From Prorocentrum cordatum (Eukaryota; Sar; Dinophyceae; Prorocentrales; Prorocentraceae): a stretch of DNA of 64,000 nt. The stretch's first letter is position 1. Every line of letters starts with the position of its first letter. Below, in pieces: positions 53,013-62,919 of the stretch. The position numbers and the translations under genes are program-made. The notes beneath the pieces are model-generated. The model was given only the letters and a program-made list of their open reading frames with translations, was not told the origin of the DNA and did no database searches. Location: NCBI GenBank assembly GCA_963575745.1, contig CAUYUJ010020615.1, positions 1,286,236 to 1,350,235 on the forward strand, given 5' to 3'.

Positions 53013-53267
53013 ATGTCCTGCTCGAGGTGTAGCAATTTGGAGAGATATGATCGTGCACCGACGTGTGATACGGTGGTGAGGAGGGGAGACATGGTGCGAC
53101 TGTTTCCAGCTAGGTTAACGTCGGCCCACGGTGCCAATTTATGCACGCTGTGTGCGACAATGGTCTCGAGCGCGAGGGATGCGGCAAGGGGCGCCGATCC
53201 TCTGATGCCGTGGCCTTCGCCGTGTCTGCCCACCGGTCGTAGCGGCGGGAGCGGTGCTCCTCGGTGA
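53013..53267 (+). CDS. Small Cys-rich ORF, unknown
   Basis: 84 codons from ATG to TGA. MSCSRC (Cys3, Cys6), APTCDT (Cys18) and LCTLC (Cys44, Cys47) suggest a zinc-binding fold. The tail is Ala/Pro/Gly-rich. Composition is not repeat-like. Could be a small gene, an exon, or part of a decayed element with the reading frame at 53,352-54,155 on the same strand. No family recognised. Confidence 0.35.
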   Translation: MSCSRCSNLERYDRAPTCDTVVRRGDMVRLFPARLTSAHGANLCTLCATMVSSARDAARGADPLMPWPSPCLPTGRSGGSGAPR

Positions 53268-53351
53268 TGCGGCATCTCTCCACGGAGCCCTGCGATGGGG
53301 AGTATCTTCTAATCCTCCTCATCCTGGTCCTTCCGTTGTTGCTTATATTCG

Positions 53352-54155
53352 ATGTTGTCCAGCTTCCTCCGCCTCCTCCTCCTCCTCCTCCTTCTCCATA
53401 GGTTGCTCCCCCTCCTGCACCTCACCCTTTCCCCTATTGCTGTTGTTGCTGTCGTTGCCAATATTCCTCTGAATCCTCCTGTTGTTGCGCGCCCTCCCGC
53501 TGATGGTTCATCAGTTCTCCTTTGTATCCTGTTCTCTCGCCTTCATGAGTCAAGGATGATTAGGGCTGATCCCAAGCACTGGTGCAATTCGTTGCTTCTC
53601 AATTCAGATGAACCCCTTTGCCCAGGATGGCGTTGATGCTCAAACTATAGTCGGAATGTTGGTCACAACGCACTGCGGCTGGCGCCTGATGCATCCCAAG
53701 AAGAGCTTGAACAATATCTCCCTCGCCCGAGACTTCGTGACACGTTCTGGAAGAATCGGGCCTTCGCCGCTGACAAATGGCGCTCTCGCCTGGGCCTTGC
53801 AAACCATTCTAAAAACGTGCCTTCTCACACGGACACGCGCACAAGTGCTCAACACAAGCGCCTGTATGAGCTCGCGCGCTGCGGGTAGTCCACCAGTGGC
53901 GAGAACAAAAATGCGGACACTCCTCCACCAATGGTCCGTAGTGGGCACCCTACTCCGTCGTCCGACCTCTTCCCTCGTCCCTCATCGCTACCCTCCCGTC
54001 GCCGTCCTCCCCTCTCGACTCCTCCTCCTCCTCCTCCTCCTTTACCTTCCCGGGAGGCCACCAACCGTATAACCTCGGCCACTTCCTCATTCCATCGCCG
54101 AGCATGCTGGCCTCCTCAGAAGCCATTGCACATGCATGAAAGCTGCCACGCCTGA
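53352..54155 (+). pseudogene. Broken reading frame, unrecognised protein
   Basis: One frame stays protein-like over about 800 bp with two stops. After a CTC-derived Leu run it reads MIRADPKHWCNSLLLNSDEP and LCPGWR, then TGA (about 53,635). It continues CSNYSRNVGHNALRLAPDAS, QEELEQYLPRPRLRDTFWKN, RAFAADKWRSRLGLANHSKN, TDTRTSAQHKRLYELARCG, then TAG (about 53,885) and STSGENKNADTPPPMVRSG. Both stops are one base from sense codons (TGA from CGA/TGG, TAG from TGG). The central 85 codons look like a genuine conserved segment but match nothing I can name. Confidence 0.45.
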
Positions 54156-54689
54156 CACTCGCGAGTGGACATCGGGGTCGAGTAGGAGATCGACTATAAA
54201 ATCCTGTTGCCCCAGAAATATGTTCTCTCGTCGACTCTACAAGACACTCTACGCACTCTTCGTAGATTCGACGAAACATGAACGCTGTCGTAACTCGATG
54301 CTGTGGTCGATGCCCTTCTCGAAGGGGGGGCCGACGGTGGCTCTGGGGGGTCCTCGCGGGCCTGCGGGGCAGCGAAGGCGTGGAGGCAATGCGGTCTCCC
54401 CCTCCCCCCCCTGCGCCGCTCTCACGGGGCGACTCCTCAGGAGGTGTGACGCTGGGGCTGTCTTGGGACGAGCTTTGGGGCCTCGTGGGCCGTCTTGGGC
54501 CCTTCTGGGCCCGAAAAGGTGAGAACCCAGAAAGCCTCGAAACACCACAACGAAATCAAGGCGTTTGGCCTCCTGAGGCCCTCTCGAGGGCCCTCTTGAG
54601 CTTTCCCGATCGAAGTAAGCGTAGCACCACCGCGGCAACACCACGACGCCGCATCGCACACGAGTGCCACCCGCTCTGTGGGACCACTC
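54156..54689. repeat. Spacer with one satellite-like stretch
   Basis: 54,460-54,600 (CTTTGGGGCCTCGTGGGCC, AAGGCGTTTGGCCTCC) is a distant reverse-orientation relative of the large satellite. Nothing else recognised. Confidence 0.5.
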
Positions 54690-55359
54690 CTAAGCTGGCG
54701 CGTTCCACGAACCAACGCGCGCCACTACCACGACTGTTGGTGCTGCTACGGACACTGCTGCTGCTGGTCCAGCCTGCTCCTTGAGCCGCTGCATCTCCAC
54801 GCAAGCTGCAACCTCTACCTCTTTGATGCGCGCGAAATATCCCGCCACGCTGGTAGGGTCCCTCCCCTCCAGATATGGATGGGACAACTGAGCAGATCAA
54901 GCGGAGAAAGAAATGACTTCAAACTTGCACCGCGATATCCTGCAGACTGAGTCCCCTGGAACGCCCGCTCCGCCCTCCTGCCTGTCCGAGCCACAATCGC
55001 AGAGATGCCCAAGACGCCTAGACCGTGGAAAGCATGGTCCTCGGTGGTCACCTGTTTGCCCTCCCCTGGCTCTTTCTCGTCAACTTCCCTGGACACATCT
55101 TCGTCGGCTAACTGGCAGAAAGGCACGCACTGTGCAACACTGGCCGACAGACTTCTGTCTGGCCTAAGCAAGTGAAGTTACGGTCATTATCGCTGGCCCG
55201 CGGGATCCCAGAGAGAAGCTGGGAGAAGAAGCGGCAGCAGCATATAAAAGCCAAAGTATATTCACCACACTCCAGAGACGCATTGCCACATCGCCAAAGA
55301 CTCATCGGCACTGCAGGTCGCTGCTGGGCAAGGAGTTCGATGCTTCGTGAGCGACGCAA
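54690..55359 (-). pseudogene. Frameshifted reading frame, unknown
   Basis: Three overlapping minus-strand frames read as one protein if two single-base shifts (near 55,150 and 54,885) are allowed: SLWRCGNASLECGEYTLAF; then QLADEDVSREVDEKEPGEGK, HAFHGLGVLGISAIVA, SLKSFLSPLDLLS; then HPYLEGRDPTSVAGYFARIK, EVEVAACVEMQRLKEQAG. Helical and charged, possibly ORF1-like of a retroelement. No defining motif. Confidence 0.35.
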
Positions 55360-55379
55360 TCATAAAAAACTGAGCTGAA

Positions 55380-55769
55380 TAATTGCTGGTCGGCTACTGG
55401 AAGGAACACGGAGCGGAGTCAGGATGCAGGGGGTGGGGATGATGAGGCGCAAGCGAATCTCGGCCTCCCAGCGCCTGAACGTTCCAAGTCCTACCGCCAA
55501 GAGAGACCACGTGATCAGACATGAAACCCGCCTGCTGCTCCTCCTAGGCATCCCCGTGGTCATGTGCTTTTTTCTTGCCCCTCCTCCCTTCTCCCAATGT
55601 GTCCTTTTTCTCTGGCCCCTTCCCCCTAAACATGTGAAGCGCCCAGAAAAACGAGGGGGGGCAGGACACCGAACTCTCAAACTAGGAGGGAGGGTCCGCA
55701 GGGAGGGGATCGAACCGTCCCCGCACCCGCCCAACCGAATAAAATCCGACCAGTGTTCGATCAAGCTCT
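55380..55769. other. No gene recognised
   Basis: Contains GGGATCGAACC (55,697-55,707), which resembles a tRNA T-arm in reverse, but no tRNA can be folded around it. Confidence 0.45.
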
Positions 55770-56035
55770 AATGAAATTACACTGCAGCTGGATCCAACGT
55801 GACTAGCGTCCTAGCTGGCCTCAGTCCAATGCTAATATAACCTCACTATGGCTGGATGCAGCTCTATTTGAATCCTACCGAGGCTCAATCCAGCTCTAAT
55901 AGCCTCATACGATCAGTGGATCAAACTGTAATAGCATCCTAATCGGGATCGCTCCGACTGACTCCTACTAAGGCTCGATCCGCCTCTAATAGCATCCGGA
56001 TCTACTTCGACATAGTTATGATGGAATCGTGCTGA
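55770..56035. repeat. Degenerate 35-40-nt tandem repeat
   Basis: About seven copies of a unit like GGCTCGATCC-CTCTAATAGCATCC, with strong divergence between copies. Confidence 0.75.
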
Positions 56036-56179
56036 AACGTCGTCCTCGTCGTCGCTGACCGACGGAGACGACGGCGAGCGCTGGCGTCAGTTGCCGCTGG
56101 GGAGGGGAAACCGCCCCCACCCCCCGGTTCGACCCCCCTGCAATGCAGGGCCATCCGGCCCCTCCTTGGTACGACCCCC

Positions 56180-56185
56180 CTTTGA

Positions 56186-56247
<62 letters not shown>

Positions 56248-56278
56248 GCACCAGCATCAGCATCAGCATCAGCATCAG

Positions 56279-56322
<44 letters not shown>

Positions 56323-56965
56323 CCAACATTATCATAATCATCATCACAATCATGACGATTCTCATCAGCATCATCATCAACATCATCATCGGCATCTTCA
56401 TCATCATATCATCGTCATCCTCACGATAATCACCAACTGTCATCACCCTTGCATCCTCATCAACGCTATCATCACCACCATCATGATCACTATCTGTCGT
56501 GGTTATCACTGTCATCCACATCATCGTATCAGCATCGTCGTCATCATCATCGCCAGCATCGTCACCATCGTCAGCATCATCATCATAATCTTTATACAAA
56601 CAACATAACCATCATCAACATCATCATCATAAGCATCCCCATCATGCCCACAACCATCAACATCATCACACTCATCATCCGTATCATGATCATCGTCGTC
56701 GTGGTCGTTTTCATTGTCGTCGGCGCCATCCTCATTTTCATCATCGTCATCATCATCAGCAACATCGTACTCATTTAATCCGCATCGTAATCATAAACAC
56801 CATTGTCATCATCATCACCATCATCAGTACCACCATCACCACCATCATGATCGTCGTCATCATCATCATCGTCATTATCCTCATCCTCATCCCATTCATG
56901 CCCACCATCATCATCACCATCATCACAATCGTCGCACCATCACTATCATTATCATCATCCCATTC
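56180..56965. repeat. CAT/ATC microsatellite block
   Basis: (ATC)n pure at 56,187-56,246 and 56,278-56,320, then increasingly interrupted. Frames encode Ser, Ile, His or Met runs. Confidence 0.95.
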
Positions 56966-57239
56966 GTCCGCCCATTCCTCATCATTTCCCCTCTTCCTTC
57001 ATCCATCCCGATGGGTTGATATTGAATCTGGATGTTCAATATAATAATATTGTCGCCAAGGTTCATCGTCACCCGGCGTACCACATAATCCCATTGAGGG
57101 ACATCCTTGGGAGACTGGACGTAAGTCCGAGCTCCTCCTCCCCCTTCTTTTCTTCCTCTTCCTCCTCCTCTCTCCGCTCTTCCTCACAACGAGAACGGCT
57201 GCCCTCCATCCGCTCCTACACAACCATGAGCATGTCAAC
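56966..57239. other. Spacer with a short hairpin
   Basis: ATATTGAA-TCTGGATG-TTCAATAT (57,021-57,044) is a perfect 8-bp inverted repeat. A CTCC run lies at 57,133-57,175. Confidence 0.55.
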
Positions 57240-57600
57240 TTGACTGGGCGTCGTTTCCAGACGGGCTGGCGGGTGCGCGCATTCAACCATGCAGAACGTA
57301 TGTGGACACATAGATCCCAGACGTGGCCGCATCAGTGGCATTACTGGCCTAGCGGAACGTATGTGGACACAACAAATCAAACCATTCGCATTTCTCATAC
57401 ACTTCCCTGGGCTCAGCTGGGGGTCGCTTCTGGATGGACTGGCGGGTGCGCGCATTCCGCCTGGCAGAAGGTGCATGGGCAGAAGGGTGCAAAACGTATG
57501 TGGACACAGAGGTGACACAGCCAACCTAATTGAACGCATGTGGACACAAAGGTGGCGATGCGCGCGTTCAATCTGGCAGAGTGCAGGCGGACATATGTGT
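57240..57600. repeat. Degenerate tandem repeat with GTATGTGGACACA
   Basis: GAACGTATGTGGACACA recurs at 57,295, 57,356, 57,493 and 57,534, and GGCGGGTGCGCGCATTC at about 57,267 and 57,442, with CTGGCAGA blocks between. Confidence 0.75.
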
Positions 57601-57619
57601 AAACTCCGGCATGTAGTCC

Positions 57620-57732
57620 CACCAGCCCTGTAGGGCGTGGGTGGTTTAGCGGGCTGCTTCATCCAAGTCCACCGCCACCTTCGGGGAGGGATTTATGCCT
57701 CCCCCTACCTTCTGCTCCTGGGTCTGGAGGTG
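57620..57732. repeat. Dispersed repeat, copy 1
   Basis: CCAGCCCTGTAGGGCGTGGG, TGGTTTAG, TTCGGGGAGGG, TTTATGCCTCCCCCTACC and CTGGGTCTGGAG match 59,085-59,205 in order. Confidence 0.7.
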
Positions 57733-57799
57733 GGGTGGGGGGGGCAGGTGTCAAAGGGTTCTTGTTCAGAGGGATGTTTTGTTAAACTACGCTGACGCT

Positions 57800-58690
57800 A
57801 CTAAGGTTTTGACCAAATGTTGGTACACTGTTTGGCCTCTTGGAGGGGGGGGGGCGTAATTGAGCTCCCATCATTTGATCGATCTCTTCGAACGTAGCCC
57901 CCGAGGCTCCCAGGGGTGCCCCAAGATGGCCCCAAGAGGTACCCAGGAGGCCCTGCGAGGCACCCGAGAGTCCCCTAGGATGCCCCCAAGGGGCTTTTAA
58001 GAAAACCCCAGGAGGCCCCAAGGGGCCCCAAGAGGCACCCAAGACGCCCCAAGGGGCCTCGGCGAAAAGGCACACATCATGTATTCGACCGAGATGCTGG
58101 CCACATGTTGGCCTCCTGGGGGAGGGGGCCGCTGAGTATGGAGCCCTCCATCCTCTGATCGATCTCCTCCAAGATGGCTTCAAGATGGCCCCGAAGGCCC
58201 CCCGAAGGCTTCCAAGGGTGCCCGAAGACAGCCCCAAAAGGTACCCGGGATGCCCCCCAAAAGACCCAAATATATCCCCAATGTGCCCCCAGTGGGCTCC
58301 CAAAAGCCCCCCAAGAGGCCCCCCAGACGCACCCAAAAGGCCTCGGCGAAGAGGCCAACATCATTCATGGCACAACGGGTTTGGCCACATGTTGGCCTCT
58401 TTTGGGGGTCTAAGTAAGAGCCCCCTTGCTTTGATCGATCTCTTCCAAAAGGGCCCCCCCCAAAAAGCTCCCAAGGGTGCCCCAAGACGGCCAGAAGAGG
58501 TGCCCAAGAAACCCCACGAGGCCCCAAAGCTACCCCCGAAGAGGCTCCCAATAGACCTCCAACAGGCCCCGCAAGGTACACAAGACGCCTCAATAGGCCC
58601 CCACGACTGCCACAAGACCCCCAAGACGCCCCAAAAGGACTCCAGGAAACTATCGAGTATAATCCGGCAAGTCCCCGAGGGGCATCCAGA
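57800..58690. repeat. 275-nt relatives of the large satellite, three units
   Basis: Each unit has a hinge (AGGCCAACATCATTCAT or similar; CCACATGTTGGCCTC) followed by TTTGATCGATCTCTTCCAA and then CCCCAAGAGG/CCCCAAGA-type repeats. Hinges are near 57,800, 58,075 and 58,348. Same architecture as the 32.5-48 kb array with different hinge and short unit. Confidence 0.8.
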
Positions 58691-58719
58691 AGACCTCAGG
58701 CTTTTCTGCTCAACCTCCT

Positions 58720-59030
58720 CCTTTTGTTCCTCATCCGCCTGTTCTGCCTCCTTCCTCCTCCCACCCCCCCTCACCCTCTCCATCCTCCTCGCTCCTCCTC
58801 CCCCTCCTCCTCCCCTCCTCCTCCTCCTCCTCCTCCTCCTCCTCCTCCTCCTCTTCCTCCGTCCTCCTCCTCCTCCTCCTCCTCCTCTCTCCTCTCTCCT
58901 CTCTCCTCTCTCCTCTCTCTCCTCTCTCCTCTCTCCTCCTCCTCTCTCCTCCTCTCTCCTCCTCCTCCTCCTCCTCCTCCTCCTCTCCTCTTCCTCCTCC
59001 CTTCCTCCTCCTCCTCTTCCTCCTCTTCCG
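58720..59030. repeat. CTC microsatellite
   Basis: (CTC)n with CTCTCTC interruptions at 58,885-58,960. Confidence 0.95.
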
Positions 59031-59084
59031 ATTCCTGCTCGATCCTCCCCATATCGGGGCACGACGCACCACGCAATGTTTAAT

Positions 59085-59205
59085 ACCAGCCCTTTGGGCG
59101 TGAGTGGTTTAGAGAGCCCGCTCTGTTCTCAACCCCCCTTCTTCCCCTTCGGGGAGGGGTTTACCCCTCCCCCTACCCCCTCCCCCTGGGCCTGGAGAGG
59201 GCGCC
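59085..59205. repeat. Dispersed repeat, copy 2
   Basis: Second copy of the 57,620-57,732 sequence (CCAGCCCTTTGGGCGTGAG ... CTGGGCCTGGAG). Confidence 0.7.
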
Positions 59206-59289
59206 CCGCGGGTCGTTGGAAGGGGTCTTTTTCGACTCCTGGGAGGGCTAAAAAACGACACCCCTCACGAGGACTCTGGCCCCGACGGG

Positions 59290-59660
59290 GGGAGGCAGAA
59301 AAGTGCTCCCCTCTTCTTTGAAGCCAAAATCATTAATTTTACTACGATGGTGGCCCCATTTTGGCCTTCTGAGGGGGCAGCGCTAATTAAAGCTCCCCTC
59401 TTCTTTCAAGCCCAAATCACTGATGTTACCAAGGTTTTGGCCCCATTTTGGCCATCTGAAGGGGCAACGCTAATTAAAGCTCCCCTCTTTTTTGATCGAT
59501 TTCCTCCAAGATGGCCCCAAGAAGCGCCCAGGAGGCACCAAGAGGCCCCAAGATGGCCCAAGAGGCCCCCAGGAGGCCCCCAAGAGGATCCCAAACGGCC
59601 CAAAGAGGCCCCCCCGAGGCACCCAAGACGCCGAAAAGCCCATCAGGACGACCCTCTACT
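59290..59660. repeat. 92-nt duplicated hinge and satellite-like units
   Basis: GGCCCCATTTTGGCC followed by GCTAATTAAAGCTCCCCTCT occurs twice (59,350 and 59,442), then TTTTGATCGATTTCCTCCAAGATGG leads into CCAAGAGGCCCC units. Confidence 0.8.
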
Positions 59661-59694
59661 CGCCTGGGCGTCGTTTCTGGACGGGCAGGAGGAG

Positions 59695-59882
59695 GGGCCC
59701 GAACGACTCACACCAGGACGAGGGGCCCGAACAACTCACACCACGAGAAACCCGAACGACTCACACCAGGACGAAGAGCCCGAACGACTCACACCACGAA
59801 GAGCCCGAACGACTCACACCAGGAAAAAGGGCCCGAACGACTCACACCAGGACGAGAAGCCCGAACGACTCAAACCACGCGG
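59695..59882. repeat. 22-24-nt tandem repeat
   Basis: About eight units of CCCGAACGACTCACACCA-GGACGA-(A/G)-(A/G)G. Confidence 0.85.
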
Positions 59883-60570
59883 AGCGCTTTCTCTCCCTCC
59901 TCCTCCGCCTCGCCCTTCTCCCGCTCCCACCACAAGGAGGATGTACAAGGAGGCGGGAGGAAGGAGGAACAGGGGGGATGTGCGGGGGCAGGCGGAAACA
60001 CGACTGAAAACACGACTGTCGGCATGCTTCGCTAGAGTTGCTGTTTTGAGATGGGCTGGTGGGGATACGCGAAGCGTGAAGAATTCCACTACGTGCTCCA
60101 TCACATCCCTGCTCAAGGCAATACGTCTCGGCATCATTTCTGGATGGGCTGGTGGCTTCACGTTTTTGTTCGCAACCGCAAACGGGAGAGCCTCGCGGCG
60201 TCGTAAAATCGTACGAAGGCCTAAACTACTGCCGGGATCGAGGCCAGGCGCGACAGCGGGCGAGCGGCCGAAAAGTGCAAGCGAGGCGGCAGGCAGCCAG
60301 CCAAGAGTGGCGACCCAAACTATACAGGGCCAGAGCCGAGGCCGAGCGCCTGCAGCGAACGGGTGGCGAAAATGGCAGCTATGCACCTAGCCTCAAACGC
60401 CGCTCAGAAGCCGGGGACAACCGAGTCCAAACCCAAATGTGACATCGACATCCTCGACGAACCTCACCACGTCTACGACATTGCGTGTGCCGAGTGCTAG
60501 CCAGAACAACGCCGCCGTTGGCAAAAACTATACTGCGAAACCACACCGCGTAGACGGGCGACCTCCAAAT
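59883..60570. other. Unassigned; one 96-codon plus-strand frame
   Basis: The frame at 60,152-60,442 is basic and helical (QARQRASGRKVQARRQAASQ, KLYRARAEAERLQR) but has no motif and no clear start context. Not called as a gene. GATGGGCTGGTGG occurs twice (60,049 and 60,143). Confidence 0.35.
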
Positions 60571-60574
60571 AAAT

Positions 60575-60850
60575 GCCACCAGACCTCTGCATCCAAGGAA
60601 CCCCGATCGGCGAGGCGTGCCATCAAAAGAGCATCTGCCAATGTGAAACCCTTGTGCTTCCGCCACGGAAGCCAATGTCACAGAATAACACACGGGACCT
60701 CGGAGCAACCGACGCGCGGGGCGGAAGATGCGAGCCAAAGGAATGCCGTGCAGTAGGGAGCATCTGCCAAGGAAAGGCCCTTGTGCTTCCGTCACTGAAA
60801 GCAATCTCACAATATAACACCTGGGGCCACATTGACAATGCGGACGCAGC
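60575..60850. repeat. 129-nt tandem repeat, two units
   Basis: GAGCATCTGCCAA, CCCTTGTGCTTCCG, CAGAATAACAC/CAATATAACAC and GGGACC/GGGGCC recur in order 129 nt apart (60,629 and 60,758). Confidence 0.75.
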
Positions 60851-60859
60851 AAGCGGCCG

Positions 60860-61800
60860 TAGGACCAGAGGTGACAAGCCCATGCGCCTCCTGCGGGGGG
60901 ACAGCCGCAATACGATGGACGGGCCAGGCAGCTCGGAATATGGATCGATCAATTTCCTGGCGCGCGCCCCGAAGGGAGCGCTGAGGGCCAGGGCCGTGCT
61001 CAGGGTGGGGTCGCAGCTAACAGCCGTAGAAATGTTGGGTCAAGGGCGGGCCCGTGCGCCTCCTGCGGGGGGACAGCCGCAGGGAGAGGACGGGGCAGTC
61101 GATCGAGGATGTTCACTGCCAGCTGGCCCCCGCGCCCCGGGGGGAGCGCAGAGGCCACGGAGGTACGAGAAATCTCATGGCACAAGCGCCCCGTGGGGAG
61201 CGCTGAACGGCAATCCGTGCTGCGGGTGGGGTCGCAGCTAACAGCCGCAGAAATGTTGAAGTCGATACCGGGCAGCTGCACGCTAGCATTCTCCATCTCA
61301 GTCGCCCGCGTAGAAATGTGGCCTGCAGGGGGGGGGGGCTCTGGAGTCTCCGCTGGGCCCGAGGCGGGGAGCTGAGCTCTGGGGGGGGTCCTCCTGAGGA
61401 ATGGGGGAGACCTGCGGGGCCAGCCAACAACTCGCCGCGGTCCGCCGACTCGAGAGGCGGGAGGGTCGCCAAGCCCGTCCCAGCCGGGCGGCGTGCTGGA
61501 GAGCCGCCGTAAGGGGTTCCCGTGTGCTGGTCGTGCCGAAGCTCGGCGGGGTTGCAGCAAACAGCCGCAGGATGGTATGAGGTACCGTTGCCTGGCTGGA
61601 TGGGAGTGTCGCTGCACGCGGGCGTTGTCCATCCCCACCGCCCGCGTAGGTCAGTGGCCTGCTGGGGGGGAACTCTGGAGTCTCCGCAGGGCCCGAGGGG
61701 GCGGAGCTGAGCGCCGGGGGGGGTCACCTGAGGCCAGGGGGAGACCTGGGGGGGGGACCCAAGGTCGCACTGCAGGTCGCTGGTGGGGTTACTTTTTTTG
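60860..61800. repeat. Complex duplicated block
   Basis: GGGTCGCAGCTAACAGCCG is at 61,010 and 61,225, with a relative at 61,548. CTCTGGAGTCTCCG through GGGGGAGACCTG is at 61,338-61,420 and again at 61,672-61,758. CCC(C/G)-GGGGAGCGC blocks are at 60,969, 61,137 and 61,190. GC-rich; frames open on both strands but not convincing. Confidence 0.7.
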
Positions 61801-61947
61801 GTTCGCGGCTCCAAGGCGAGGGACAGGGAGCGGGCACAACGTCCGGGGCGCGGTACGATGTAAATTGGCCGCAGTGGCGTATGCACATGCCAGGGACAAG
61901 CTGGTGGGGTTACGCGGAGCGTCTAGAATCTATTCTCCGTTCTATCA

Positions 61948-62510
61948 TCACGACTGGACAATAATTCGGGCGCATCGCTTAACAATGGCCATACAATTGG
62001 CGAAGTCCTGCAACGCTTCAAACAGCTTGTTACATTGAGCCGACATGAGCTCGCAGAGGATACTGCTTCGCTCGAGCTTCTGAACTTCAGCGGTCAGTAC
62101 CTGCTTCATGTAGGCAAGATGCCTGGCCCATACAAGCGCGGTGGCCCACGCCTGGTAGGTGGGGTCTGTATAGTTGCGCCTTTTTGGGGGGGAGGGGGCC
62201 AGGCCCGCTGTTTCATTCTGCCCTCGGGAGGTGCAGCGCTGCCAACGTAGGCCTGCGCCCTGAACACGACATGGTCCCATCGGGCAGCCAGCTCACGCTC
62301 CACCCCCTCGAGCAGGAGATCCCCCAAATCGGGCTGCAACTCAACGCTTAAAACCTTGTGCCCCGTCGTACCAACCTTCTTCCAAGGACAACTGGGCGGT
62401 CGGGAGCATCCGACAAGCGGCGCCGCAGGAGGCTTTGAGGGCCTTCCCGAGCTGGGAGACGGATCGAAACGGGAAGGTGGAGGACCACAATAATGGAGCG
62501 TCACGCTCAA
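61948..62510 (-). pseudogene. Frameshifted reading frame, unknown
   Basis: The minus frame 62,510-62,106 (LSVELQPDLGDLLLEGVERE, ARWDHVVFRAQAYVGSA) shifts near 62,185 to the frame ending at 61,948 (TYQAWATALVWARHLAYMKQ, VLTAEVQKLERSSILCELMS, FEALQDFANCMAIVKRC). Protein-like, helical, Cys-containing. A G run (GGGGGGGAGGGGG) sits at the shift. Family unknown. Confidence 0.35.
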
Positions 62511-62694
62511 ATCTTGGAAGTACAGTCAACCCGCATACTCAGGATGAGCGATTTTCCAAACTTACCCTTGCATCCTCCCCTTCGGTCCATCCTTGGCCGC
62601 TTTCGCTGGCCGCCCCGCCCGCAAAGTGTCGACGTGGCAAAGCCCTTGCATACCTGTCGCGCATCCTAATTATACGGGTTGAGTGTATGCATCT

Positions 62695-62715
62695 CTCTCT
62701 CTCTCTCGTTCTCTC

Positions 62716-62756
<41 letters not shown>

Positions 62757-62785
62757 ATCTATATATATATATATATATAGACTAC
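62695..62785. repeat. (CT)n then (TA)n, followed by a GC palindrome
   Basis: CTCTCT run to 62,755, TATATA run 62,760-62,780, then CGCGCGCGCTTCGCGCGCG (hairpin with TTCG loop) at about 62,793-62,812. Confidence 0.9.
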
Positions 62786-62919
62786 AACCATCGCGCGCGC
62801 TTCGCGCGCGCTCAAGTTCTAGATAGGCTTGATAGGTTAACACATGTAATATCAGTTTGGTCGCTTTTTGCGTCCACTGACTCCCTTGGAGGCACTGCGC
62901 AAGCCTCGGAATCGTATAG

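Noticed and set aside
53630-53890. Reassignment of TGA or TAG to sense codons
   Set aside because: Other frames here end normally with TGA and TAG, and the retroelements show frameshifts as well as stops; simple decay explains the data.
55690-55760. tRNA gene suggested by GGTTCGATCCCC on the minus strand
   Set aside because: The T-arm does not pair properly and no D-arm, anticodon arm or acceptor stem can be drawn.
59349-59456. More spliced-leader relics (CCATTTTGGC)
   Set aside because: Only 10 bases match, the GGCTCAAG end is missing, and the motif is part of a 92-nt tandem unit; the same applies to CCCATTTTGGC in the 21.9-22.1 kb satellite.
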